A stretch of DNA of 15,561 bases, from NCBI GenBank assembly GCA_002329705.1, contig DCUC01000015.1, positions 15,599-31,159 on the forward strand, written 5' to 3'. The position numbers were made by a program, and so were the translations under genes. The notes beneath the pieces were generated by a model. That model was not told the origin of the DNA. It saw only the letters and a list, made by a program, of their open reading frames with translations, and made no database searches. The number at the start of each line of letters is the position of its first letter. Within the stretch, counting starts at the first letter, position 1. Source of the stretch: Caryophanales bacterium UBA1424. Lineage in GTDB: Bacteria > Bacillota_I > Bacilli_A > RFN20 > CAG-826. Positions 1-7,298 of the stretch are shown here, piece after piece.

Positions 1-984
1 ATATATGACGAATTCATTGACGTTCGGTCGAAGAAAAAGCAGACCAAGTGCCGAAATAATCCAAATTACGGCACCCAAGCGATATGTAAAAGCTTTGCTT
101 TTAATCTTTATCATTTTTAAATAGAAAGGCAGGGCGACAATCTGCGTTGAAAACATCAGCGCAGCCGCAACCAAGCCGACATGATTGGGTCCGCTAGCGG
201 CCATGATGTCTTGTGTTACGTAATAATTTATATAAAAAAAGAAAAGTCCGCTCATGATAGCCATAGCGATTTGCATTAGAAGCAACATTAAAAGGTACTG
301 TCGAAAAGGCTTTAAAGACAAAGGTTCAAACAATGACTTGAAAGTTAGTTTTGTTTTGACGACCGGACTTATGATTTCTTCCTTGGCAAATAAGCCGCTT
401 AGCAAAACGCTTATTCCGAAAAAGACGCCAAATGAGAGGCTCATGATCTGGTAACCGAGTCTTGCATCAGGAACCGAAGAAATTATCAGTCCCGGAATCG
501 CCACACAGATAATTGACGAAAAGATGCTAAAGCCAAGTCGATATGAGTTAAAAGAAGCTCGTGTTTGATAATCCTTGGATATTTCGCTTGAAAGCGAATA
601 ATACGGAATCATTACCGATGATTGAACCGCAACGAAAATCAAATATGAAAAGATAATGGCGATAACGTTGAGAGCAGTACTAGAAAAATTAAATGGAAAC
701 CAAAGCAAAAACATGGCGATGACAATCAGAGGAGAGCAGACAATTAAATATATTCTTCTTTTCCCAAAGCGCGAATTTGTTTTGTCTGATAGCCAGCCGA
801 TGATGGGATCGATGACGGCATCAAAGACGCGGGCGATAATAATAATAAAACCCGCCCAAAAGGCGTCGACACTCAGAAAAGCCAAATAGCCAGTATAAAG
901 AAAATTAATAATATTAAAAGAACCTCCGCCGAATAAATCGGCCGAGGCAAAAGCGATCTTTCGCAGAAAGTTATTCTTTTTCAT
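1..984 (-). CDS. GPH-family MFS sugar/cation symporter (MelB-like), 3' end outside window
   Basis: Membrane symporter of the glycoside-pentoside-hexuronide:cation (GPH) branch of the MFS. The frame is open from ATG at 984 to position 1, giving 328 residues of an expected roughly 460. The start is set by GGAG six bases upstream. Residues about 50-75 hold the family loop pattern: an Asp-rich DAVIDPIIGWLSD followed by FGKRRIYL, comparable to the MelB cation-site and loop 2-3 motif. The rest is a series of hydrophobic segments. A SigA-type promoter lies at 1021-1049. The gene is closely related to the broken copy at 11055-12457, and the two proteins align almost without gaps. The substrate cannot be told from sequence; members carry sugars, and the animal relative MFSD2A carries lysophospholipid. 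Family call is firm, substrate open. Confidence 0.85.
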   Translation of the reverse strand, partial: MKKNNFLRKIAFASADLFGGGSFNIINFLYTGYLAFLSVDAFWAGFIIIIARVFDAVIDPIIGWLSDKTNSRFGKRRIYLIVCSPLIVIAMFLLWFPFNFSSTALNVIAIIFSYLIFVAVQSSVMIPYYSLSSEISKDYQTRASFNSYRLGFSIFSSIICVAIPGLIISSVPDARLGYQIMSLSFGVFFGISVLLSGLFAKEEIISPVVKTKLTFKSLFEPLSLKPFRQYLLMLLLMQIAMAIMSGLFFFYINYYVTQDIMAASGPNHVGLVAAALMFSTQIVALPFYLKMIKIKSKAFTYRLGAVIWIISALGLLFLRPNVNEFVIY

Positions 985-1020
985 AATTTCTCCATGTGGT
1001 TGATGCATCACTGTTTAAGC

Positions 1021-1049
1021 ATTGTAGAAGAACAGATGGTTTTGGTGAA
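1021..1049 (-). promoter_or_regulatory. SigA-type promoter of the intact MFS copy
   Basis: On the minus strand there is TTCACC, a 17-base spacer, then TACAAT, ending about 37 bases before the ATG at 984. The same boxes with the same spacing occur before the second MFS copy at 12493-12521, and similarity between the two upstream regions stops just past the -35 box. This conservation supports a real promoter. Confidence 0.7.
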
Positions 1050-1087
1050 GAATGTTAATATTTTATCTCAATATATTAAACGCTGTC

Positions 1088-1140
1088 AGAAAAAGTATTA
1101 CAAGCGTAAAAAGAGGCGCTGATTACGAAGAAAAAGTATT
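1088..1140. repeat. Pair of 12-bp direct repeats in the gap after the opp operon
   Basis: AGAAAAAGTATT occurs exactly at 1088-1099 and again at 1129-1140, 41 bases apart, in the 161-base gap between the DUF3899 gene and the MFS copy. It could be a protein binding pair upstream of the MFS promoter, or chance in AT-rich DNA. I saw no convincing intrinsic terminator in this gap. Confidence 0.35.
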
Positions 1141-1145
1141 CTTTA

Positions 1146-1568
1146 TTAAGATAGTGGCACCGTATAAAAAAGAATAATGAAAACAATGCCGATAAAGAAA
1201 TAAGTACATGAAATAATGACCATTGCTACAGGAGCGGGTTTTCTTTTTGTTCGCATAACGGCTTTATATTCTTGATATGATTGTTTCATACTTTTTTTAT
1301 AATTTGCATCGAAAGAAGCTCTAAACACACGTTTAAGACCATAAGTTATAATGTCAAAATATCCCTCTTTGGATATGTAAAGCATCAAGGCGGCCAATAA
1401 ACCAAACATGCCAGCAAGAGAAAAGGCATCACCGAGAAGTCCGAAAGGATTATTGGCGCTTGGACGAGTCCCTGCGAAAAATACCCACACACCGATAATA
1501 ATCGCGATTACAAGTAAAGAAACGCTATAGATGATGTAAGGAAAATACTTTGGTTTCTCTTCTTTCAT
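1146..1568 (-). CDS. Small DUF3899-type membrane protein at the end of the opp operon
   Basis: A 140-residue membrane protein that resembles the DUF3899 family, whose function is not established. Predicted transmembrane segments are at about residues 10-32, 47-65 and 113-136. The recognisable part is the GLLGDAFSLAG stretch near 43-53 followed by a glycine-aromatic-aspartate turn (EGYFD, 68-72). Between the second and third segments is a basic, Lys/Arg-rich cytoplasmic stretch (about 78-111). It starts 3 bases after the oppF stop with no clear ribosome binding site, so translation is probably coupled to oppF. Its position as the last gene of the operon suggests an accessory or stabilising role for the transporter, which is inference only. 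Confidence 0.7.
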   Translation of the reverse strand: MKEEKPKYFPYIIYSVSLLVIAIIIGVWVFFAGTRPSANNPFGLLGDAFSLAGMFGLLAALMLYISKEGYFDIITYGLKRVFRASFDANYKKSMKQSYQEYKAVMRTKRKPAPVAMVIISCTYFFIGIVFIILFYTVPLS

Positions 1569-1571
1569 TTT

Positions 1572-2930
1572 TTAATCTTTTAACTCTTGCTTATATTTTT
1601 CTAATTCAGCGTCATTAGCATAAATAAAGTGACCCGGCCTGATTTCATGCATTGCCGGTTTGCTAGAGCGATAATCATGAGCTTGCGAAGGATCATAATG
1701 AATTCTTTTCCGTTTTTTTTCATAAATGGGATCTGGTCGCGGAATCGCCGATAAAAGCGATTTCGTGTATGGGTGAAGGGGGTGAGTAAAGAGTTCATCG
1801 CTTGTTGTGAGTTCGACAATCTTTCCATAATACATAACGGCGATGCGGTCGCAGAAATATTTAACAACCGATAAATCATGGGCAATAAAAAGAATTGTTA
1901 ATTCAAGTTGGTCTTTTAAATCATTGAGAATATTAATAACTTGTGCCTGAATCGAAACATCTAGAGCTGAAATTGGTTCATCAGCAATAATTAGTTCTGG
2001 TTCCATGATGATGGCGCGGGCAATACCAATTCTTTGTCGTTGACCACCGCTGAATTCATGCGGATAACGCGTTGAGTGTTCTGGGAGAAGACCAACTAAA
2101 TCAAGAACCTGATTTACTTTTCTATTTATTAGGTCGTTATCCTTAATGCCGCGGATTCTTAAACCTTCAGCAATAATTTCCTTTACTGTCATGCGAGGAT
2201 TAAGCGAGGCAATTGGATCTTGAAATATCATTTGCATTCTTGACATGATGCGATCTTTTCTGGCTAATTTAACTTGTTCACGAACTTCGGCTTTTAATTT
2301 CTTGTATTCTTCTTTTTCATCATCTGAAAGCTCGCGGTTTTCATACTTGGCGAGTTCAGGTTTCCATTTGTCGAGTGCAATTTTAGCCTGCGTCTGACCA
2401 AATACGCGATCGACATACTTCTGATCATATTTCGCTTTGCGAATAATCTCTCGTTGGTCGCTGATTATTTGCGCAGTTTCTTCATCAATTTTTTTTATTT
2501 TATCAACAGATTCCTTTTTGATTTCAGTTGTAACTTTTTGAAGTTGTTCTATTTCATTACGATTAAATTCTTCGTTGGCTTTTTCTAATGCTTCTTTTTC
2601 TTCTGCTTTAATGGTTTTAATGGCTTCGCGAGCTCGAATCAAGGCGTATTTAATTTCTTTTTCATTCCATCTTATACCAGCGGCAATTCGCGAACCTTTA
2701 AAGTAAATATTACCGGAAGTAATCCTGTAAAGTTTAATAATCGAACGACCAGTCGTGGTTTTGCCACAGCCAGATTCACCGACCAGTCCAAAAACCTCAC
2801 CTTTGTATATCTCAAAAGAGATATCATGAACGGCTTTGTTATATTTCATCGGCCCTTTGCCAGGAAATTTGAAATATTGTTTAAGATGCGAAACCCTGAG
2901 GATAGGTTCACGATTTTCATTATCAGTCAT
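1572..2930 (-). CDS. oppF: Oligopeptide ABC transporter ATP-binding protein OppF with coiled-coil insertion
   Basis: One of the two cytoplasmic ATPases that power peptide uptake, pairing with OppD. Motifs in order: Walker A GESGCGKT (51-58), Q-loop IFQDP (235-239), signature SGGQRQR (294-300), Walker B and catalytic Glu LIIADEP (313-319), and the H-loop His351. The C-terminal HPYTKSLLSAIP and the DPS...PGHF region (about 413-435) are OppF-type. At 452 residues it is longer than the usual 310-330, because about 135 residues (roughly 90-228) separate Walker A from the Q-loop. That stretch is highly charged, Glu/Lys-rich and reads as coiled coil. All catalytic motifs are intact. The start is supported by GGAGG eight bases upstream. 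The gene overlaps the oppD end by 8 bases. Confidence 0.93.
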   Translation of the reverse strand: MTDNENREPILRVSHLKQYFKFPGKGPMKYNKAVHDISFEIYKGEVFGLVGESGCGKTTTGRSIIKLYRITSGNIYFKGSRIAAGIRWNEKEIKYALIRAREAIKTIKAEEKEALEKANEEFNRNEIEQLQKVTTEIKKESVDKIKKIDEETAQIISDQREIIRKAKYDQKYVDRVFGQTQAKIALDKWKPELAKYENRELSDDEKEEYKKLKAEVREQVKLARKDRIMSRMQMIFQDPIASLNPRMTVKEIIAEGLRIRGIKDNDLINRKVNQVLDLVGLLPEHSTRYPHEFSGGQRQRIGIARAIIMEPELIIADEPISALDVSIQAQVINILNDLKDQLELTILFIAHDLSVVKYFCDRIAVMYYGKIVELTTSDELFTHPLHPYTKSLLSAIPRPDPIYEKKRKRIHYDPSQAHDYRSSKPAMHEIRPGHFIYANDAELEKYKQELKD

Positions 2931-4716
2931 TATTCAATCCTCCGTTTTTCTTTACATTTTTCTTATATTCGCGCAAATCTTCCATCCGCTGTAAAACAAC
3001 TTTAGGAGGCACGGCCTTTGGGGCATCAGGATGCAGAAGCCATGTCGCAGCATAATGATTTTCACTGACTTGGAAGAAAGGCGGTTCTTGTTCGTAATCA
3101 AGCTTCAGCGCGTATTTATTTCGTGGTGCAAAAGCGTCGCCTTTGGGTGGAATAATCATATTAGGTGGAGTGCCAGGAATCGCCTCGAGACGCTCTCTTT
3201 TACTCAAATCAGGCATCGAGGATAGAAGTGCCCAAGTATATGGATGTTTAGAGTTATAAAATACTTCATTGACCCCTCCAAATTCGACAATCTTACCAGC
3301 ATACATAACGGCGATATCATCGGCCATATTTGCAACGACACCAAGGTTATGAGTGATAAAAATGATTGAAAGATTGCGTTCCTTCTTAATTTTATTAATT
3401 AAGTCAAGTATTTGCGCTTGAATAGTGACATCAAGAGCCGTTGTTGGTTCATCACATATCAAAATATCGGGATTTGCCAATAAGGCAATAGCGATGACAA
3501 TTCTTTGTCTCATACCGCCAGATAATTCAAAGGGGTATTGACGGAAACGACGATCGGCGTTAGGAATACCAACTTCCTCAAGAATTTCAATCGCTTTCTT
3601 TTTGGCGTCGCTACTTGGTAGACGGAACCGGCTATCATTTTGTTTTTGATTAAGAAAATCAAGAACATCATTACTATTTTTCGTAGCATCCAAAGTTCCG
3701 CGAGTGGCTAAGATGCTATTCAAATTTCCAATAAATTCTTGGAACAGTGCACGAATTTGATCGAAAATATCGCTAGGTAATAAAACAATTTCACTGCCAA
3801 ATGAGCGAATCTTCAATTCGAGTTTTGATGTATCAACGCCTTTGAATTTCTTCTCGTCAATTTTAGCCTGAAGTTTTTCACCCTTGATAATGTTTGATTC
3901 GGCAATTGCTAATTTTTTTAATGACGCGCGAAGAGCGGCTTGAAAAATAAAGGCTAAATCATCTTTTTCTTCAGAGAGTGGATCGTCCGTGTCGGTTTTG
4001 ATATTGGAGAGAGTAGCGATGTAGTCTTTAAAAACATCACGGTTGAATGTTTCAAATCCCTGAAGATATTTGTCCTGAGCGAGAGTAAGCTCGTCGACGA
4101 TACGTCTAATGGATCGTAAATAATCGTTTTCCGTTTTGCTAACAACTTTTGGCAAGAAACTTAACAAGTACTGACGATCCTCTTCGCTTAAAAGGTTCAT
4201 ATCCTTATCAATAATTTTGAAAATTTGATCGATCCGCTTTATGTCGATTCCTTCAATTTTTAATAAGGCGTTGTGAAGATATCTAGAAATCGTTTTGAAA
4301 ACATAGGCCGCGTTCTTGCGAACTGACTTATTCTTTAGAGTAAGCGCCTCAGTCATTTGTTTTCCGACACGCATGATAGGGTTAAGAGAGGACATCGGGT
4401 CTTGGAAAATCATTGAGATGCGGCTGCCACGAATGTTGGTAAATTGGCGATCAGTAAGTTTTACTAAATCGTGACCATCAAATAAAATGTGACCGTCTTC
4501 GACGATTTTATTGCCTGCCAAAAGGCCCATGATGGCTTTGGAAGTAACTGATTTTCCTGAACCGGATTCGCCAACAATGGCCAATGTCCGTCCTTTATAA
4601 AGGTTAAAACTAACACCACGCACGGCTTTAACTGTGCCATTATTAGTTTTGAAGGATATTCTTAAATCCTTGCATTCAAGAATTTTTTCTTGAGCATTAA
4701 TCATTTTATTTTCCAT
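2923..4716 (-). CDS. oppD: Oligopeptide ABC transporter ATP-binding protein OppD with large helical insertion
   Basis: The second ATPase of the peptide importer. Walker A GESGSGKS (49-56), Q-loop IFQDP (104-108), signature LSGGMRQR (398-405), Walker B ILICDEP (418-424) and His456 are all present. The C-terminal ERLEAIPGTPPNM stretch (508-520) is the OppD/DppD substrate-subfamily tail. With 597 residues it is far above the usual 330-360: about 235 extra residues (roughly 130-368) lie between the Q-loop and the signature, that is, in the helical subdomain facing the membrane subunits. In the tail, the cysteines seen in many proteobacterial OppD/DppD proteins are replaced (for example PRNKYA, and ATW instead of a Cys-bearing stretch), so no iron-sulfur site is expected. 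AGGAG sits about 13 bases before the ATG, a long spacing. The oppC stop is 2 bases upstream. Confidence 0.93.
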   Translation of the reverse strand: MENKMINAQEKILECKDLRISFKTNNGTVKAVRGVSFNLYKGRTLAIVGESGSGKSVTSKAIMGLLAGNKIVEDGHILFDGHDLVKLTDRQFTNIRGSRISMIFQDPMSSLNPIMRVGKQMTEALTLKNKSVRKNAAYVFKTISRYLHNALLKIEGIDIKRIDQIFKIIDKDMNLLSEEDRQYLLSFLPKVVSKTENDYLRSIRRIVDELTLAQDKYLQGFETFNRDVFKDYIATLSNIKTDTDDPLSEEKDDLAFIFQAALRASLKKLAIAESNIIKGEKLQAKIDEKKFKGVDTSKLELKIRSFGSEIVLLPSDIFDQIRALFQEFIGNLNSILATRGTLDATKNSNDVLDFLNQKQNDSRFRLPSSDAKKKAIEILEEVGIPNADRRFRQYPFELSGGMRQRIVIAIALLANPDILICDEPTTALDVTIQAQILDLINKIKKERNLSIIFITHNLGVVANMADDIAVMYAGKIVEFGGVNEVFYNSKHPYTWALLSSMPDLSKRERLEAIPGTPPNMIIPPKGDAFAPRNKYALKLDYEQEPPFFQVSENHYAATWLLHPDAPKAVPPKVVLQRMEDLREYKKNVKKNGGLNND

Positions 4717-4718
4717 GG

Positions 4719-6179
4719 TTATTCTTCAACTCCTCTCAAAGAAGGATTGAAAGCATCACGCAGTCCATTACCGAAGACGTTAAATGAAATCATTAGTAAC
4801 GAGATAAAAATAGCTGGGAAGAAGATGACATGCGGAGCGTATTGTAAGGAGGTTTGGCCAGCATTAAGCATTGCGCCAATTGAAGTTATGTCTGAAGCGG
4901 TAAGATCAACGATTCCTAAATACGAGAGTATGGATTCCGAGAAAATTACAGAAGGAACCATTAAGATTGAACCGGTGATAATTGTACCGATTGCGTTAGG
5001 CAAAATGTGTCGGAAAATAATTCGACCATCTGATGCTCCAAGTGTTCTGGCTGCCAGGACATACTCTTGCCGTTTAAATCGATAAAATTGCATTCGCACT
5101 CGGGCAGCGGTACTGATCCACCCCGTCAAAACAAAAGCAAATAGCAAGGCCGGTATCGGTCCTATCTTGCCGGCAAAGTGAATTTGAAACAATGTTAACA
5201 AGATAATACTTGGTATTTCGATAAGAATATCGGCAATTCGTTCCATAATCAAATCAGCAGTTCCACCATAATATCCTTCAATCGCGCCATAAATGACACC
5301 AATTAAGATATTAATTAACGCAACTGAAAAACCTAAAGCAATTGATAGTCTGGCGCCGGAACCAAGTCGGGCAAAAATATCGCGCCCAAAGGAATCACTG
5401 CCAAACAAATAAAGCGGTTCTTTGCCATATTGAAAAACATAATACTGATCATAGTCTACCCGAAGTCGATAAACACTAGTTGATGTGACTTCCTCATAAA
5501 TATACTCGCCCGTTATATCGTCGACTTTATAGATAGGAATAATATTCCCTTCATTATCAAAAATCGGAGTCATATCAGGTAGAAGTTGGTAATAATAGTT
5601 CGCCTCTTTATGCATTAATAATAATCGCGCGTTAGTCGTATAAGACGTGTCGAGCATCGGATAACGAATTTGTATTCCGTTGTCATTTTCATATTGAACG
5701 AGTTTTTGATAGGCACTAGCCTCGAGAGTCACATACAAAAAACCGCGTTTATACGTATCAAATCTATATTTATAGTATTTCATCAGTGTCGGGTTAGACT
5801 GTTCATATTCTTCAAAAACTTCAACAACCGCGCCATGAGAATTATCATAAACATATTCTTTAAAACTAGCATCCTTGACCTTTGTTCCGTCCCAGAAGCC
5901 AGTTCCTTCAAACATTTTATTTTTAGGCAGAAGATATTGATACTGAGTATACTGCTCATTAACCCCATATGAAGAAATAACCGGGGCAAAAACTGCAAAG
6001 GCAATTAAAAGCAAAAGAATAACGCCGGCGACGACAGAGCCTTTATTTTTTGTAAAACGCATGATTGCATCTTTAAAATAGCCAATCGGTTTAGTTTCGA
6101 ATTTTTGATCAAAGCGTATATTTTCTTGGGAGACAAATTCGAATTTTTCTTTAGGAATACTATTATATTCATTTTTCAT
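4719..6179 (-). CDS. oppC: Oligopeptide ABC transporter permease OppC with large extracytoplasmic insertion
   Basis: One of the two membrane subunits of the peptide importer. The N-terminal OppC tail (about 1-45) is followed by TM1 (about 48-70). The permease core with five further helices runs from about 257 to 480. It opens with the conserved FGSDSFGRDIFARL turn and contains the EAA loop that contacts an ATPase (EYVLAARTLGASDGRI, 372-387). The protein has 486 residues against about 300 usual. The excess is the loop after TM1 (about 71-256), rich in Tyr and acidic residues and without hydrophobic helices, so it should lie outside the membrane, where the peptide-binding lipoprotein docks. AGGAGGT is eight bases before the ATG. 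The start shares ATGA with the oppB stop, indicating translational coupling. Confidence 0.93.
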   Translation of the reverse strand: MKNEYNSIPKEKFEFVSQENIRFDQKFETKPIGYFKDAIMRFTKNKGSVVAGVILLLLIAFAVFAPVISSYGVNEQYTQYQYLLPKNKMFEGTGFWDGTKVKDASFKEYVYDNSHGAVVEVFEEYEQSNPTLMKYYKYRFDTYKRGFLYVTLEASAYQKLVQYENDNGIQIRYPMLDTSYTTNARLLLMHKEANYYYQLLPDMTPIFDNEGNIIPIYKVDDITGEYIYEEVTSTSVYRLRVDYDQYYVFQYGKEPLYLFGSDSFGRDIFARLGSGARLSIALGFSVALINILIGVIYGAIEGYYGGTADLIMERIADILIEIPSIILLTLFQIHFAGKIGPIPALLFAFVLTGWISTAARVRMQFYRFKRQEYVLAARTLGASDGRIIFRHILPNAIGTIITGSILMVPSVIFSESILSYLGIVDLTASDITSIGAMLNAGQTSLQYAPHVIFFPAIFISLLMISFNVFGNGLRDAFNPSLRGVEE

Positions 6180-7141
6180 TCTGCTTTACCTCCTCCTATA
6201 CGAATTCGTGGATCAACAATACCATAAGATAAGTCAACCATTAAAGCGGCGACTAGCCCAATCACAACGTAAAACATCGACACAAACATAAAGACGTCGT
6301 AATCAAGCTTTTGAATTGATGTTAGGTATAATTTGCCAACGCCAGGAACGGCGAAGATATTTTCAATAATAAGAGAGCCGCCAAGAATACTTATAAATTC
6401 TCCAACAATCATCGGGAAAATCGGAACCATTGAATTACGTAAAGCATGATTAATAGTCGCTTGCGTACGAGTTAAACCTTTAGCCCGAGCAAGAAGCATA
6501 AAATCTGAAGTTAATACTTCAGTGAGTTCCGCGCGAGTATAACGAGTAAAGCCCGCTATCGAGCCCACTGCTAATGAAAAAACAGGCAAAATTATTGATT
6601 TAATGGTATCCCATGAAAACCAACCAGATTCATCGGTAGCCGTCATAATCGCTGGTAACCATCCTAGTTTTGAATAAAAAATGTACTGTAATAGAAAGGC
6701 CGTAACAAAACTTGGGACCGAGATGGCGAGCATAACGCCAACCGAAATGATTTGATCTTCGATTTTATTTTTTCGAAGAGCGGCAAATATGCCAAGTCCA
6801 AGGCCAATAGGAATGCTTATTAGTATCGCAAATAAATTGACATACATCGTTGAAGGCAAACGATCAAATAGAACTTTTGATACCGGGGTCAACCATGATA
6901 TTTGCATTGAAACACCCCAGTCAAATTTAGTAATTATATTCCAAAGAAATATACCATATTGAACTAATATTGGTTCGTTATAGCCATAAGCTTCACGTAA
7001 GATTAGAGCATAATCATTATCAGCTCCAGGTGCGCCTGCGACATGAAAAGGCAGAAGCCTGATAAGAATAAACAAAAACGTCATGATCACAAAGAGCGAT
7101 AATACCATGAGATAAAGACGTTTTATGATGTATTTGCCCAT
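6176..7141 (-). CDS. oppB: Oligopeptide ABC transporter permease OppB
   Basis: Membrane subunit partnering OppC. Its 321 residues match the usual family size, unlike the other Opp proteins here. TM1 lies at about 10-30, the core helices at about 98-310, the EAA loop at about 212-232 (DFMLLARAKGLTRTQ), and the OppB/DppB hallmark ENIFAVPGVGKL at about 260-271. It ends with the usual DPRIR (310-314). The start is supported by AAAGGA nine bases upstream. A hairpin and a possible weak promoter lie in the 157-base gap from oppA, so its expression may be uncoupled in part from oppA. The stop codon is TGA, which shows the standard bacterial code. Confidence 0.94.
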   Translation of the reverse strand: MGKYIIKRLYLMVLSLFVIMTFLFILIRLLPFHVAGAPGADNDYALILREAYGYNEPILVQYGIFLWNIITKFDWGVSMQISWLTPVSKVLFDRLPSTMYVNLFAILISIPIGLGLGIFAALRKNKIEDQIISVGVMLAISVPSFVTAFLLQYIFYSKLGWLPAIMTATDESGWFSWDTIKSIILPVFSLAVGSIAGFTRYTRAELTEVLTSDFMLLARAKGLTRTQATINHALRNSMVPIFPMIVGEFISILGGSLIIENIFAVPGVGKLYLTSIQKLDYDVFMFVSMFYVVIGLVAALMVDLSYGIVDPRIRIGGGKAE

Positions 7142-7187
7142 ATCGAATCGTCCTTTCTTTATAAAAGTACATAAAGTATATAATCTA

Positions 7188-7216
7188 ATAATATTTTATT
7201 AAAGCAAAATAGTTAA
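7188..7216 (-). promoter_or_regulatory. Possible secondary promoter for oppBCDF
   Basis: On the minus strand TTAACT, a 17-base spacer and TATTAT lie downstream of the oppA hairpin and 47 bases before the oppB start. Matches are 4 of 6 and 5 of 6 to SigA boxes. The region is very AT-rich, so a chance match is quite possible. Confidence 0.35.
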
Positions 7217-7229
7217 GAAAACCATATTT

Positions 7230-7272
7230 AATAAAAATAGATGGGCATTTAATCGCTAGACTAAATGCCCAT
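7230..7272 (-). terminator. Hairpin between oppA and oppB, probable partial terminator or mRNA stabiliser
   Basis: A perfect 11-bp inverted repeat, ATGGGCATTTA at 7241-7251 and its complement at 7262-7272, encloses a 10-base loop. On the minus strand it follows the oppA stop by 26 bases and is followed by CTATTTTTATT, a broken U-tract. Hairpins at this place in opp operons commonly end or process most transcripts, so the binding protein is made in excess of the membrane complex. The imperfect U-tract fits partial read-through into oppB. Confidence 0.75.
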
Positions 7273-7298
7273 TTGTTAGAAATCGAATTTAGTAGTGC

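Larger units (their letters stand above)
1..1051. repeat. Left copy of a large imperfect direct repeat (MFS gene plus promoter)
   Basis: This segment is homologous to 11475-12523 in the same orientation, at an offset of about 11.47 kb. Similarity covers the coding region, the short 5' leader, the -10 box and the -35 box. It is divergent, with many silent differences, so the duplication is not recent. The copy enters the window already in progress, so its full length is unknown. Confidence 0.8.

Noticed and set aside
254..889. Plus-strand open frames over the left MFS gene
   Set aside because: The minus strand codes a coherent GPH transporter through the whole stretch; the plus-strand frames lack start signals and recognisable protein features.
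1052..1145. A terminator after the opp operon
   Set aside because: Only 4-bp stems could be drawn, and none is followed by a U-tract on the minus strand.
2247..4329. Inteins as the cause of the long OppD and OppF proteins
   Set aside because: The added stretches have no N-terminal splice Cys/Ser, no terminal His-Asn pair and no intein blocks, and they fall outside the catalytic motifs that inteins usually interrupt.
4690..5085. A 131-codon open frame on the plus strand over the oppC end
   Set aside because: It lies opposite the well-conserved OppC permease core, has no ribosome binding site and shows no family features. It is a shadow of oppC.
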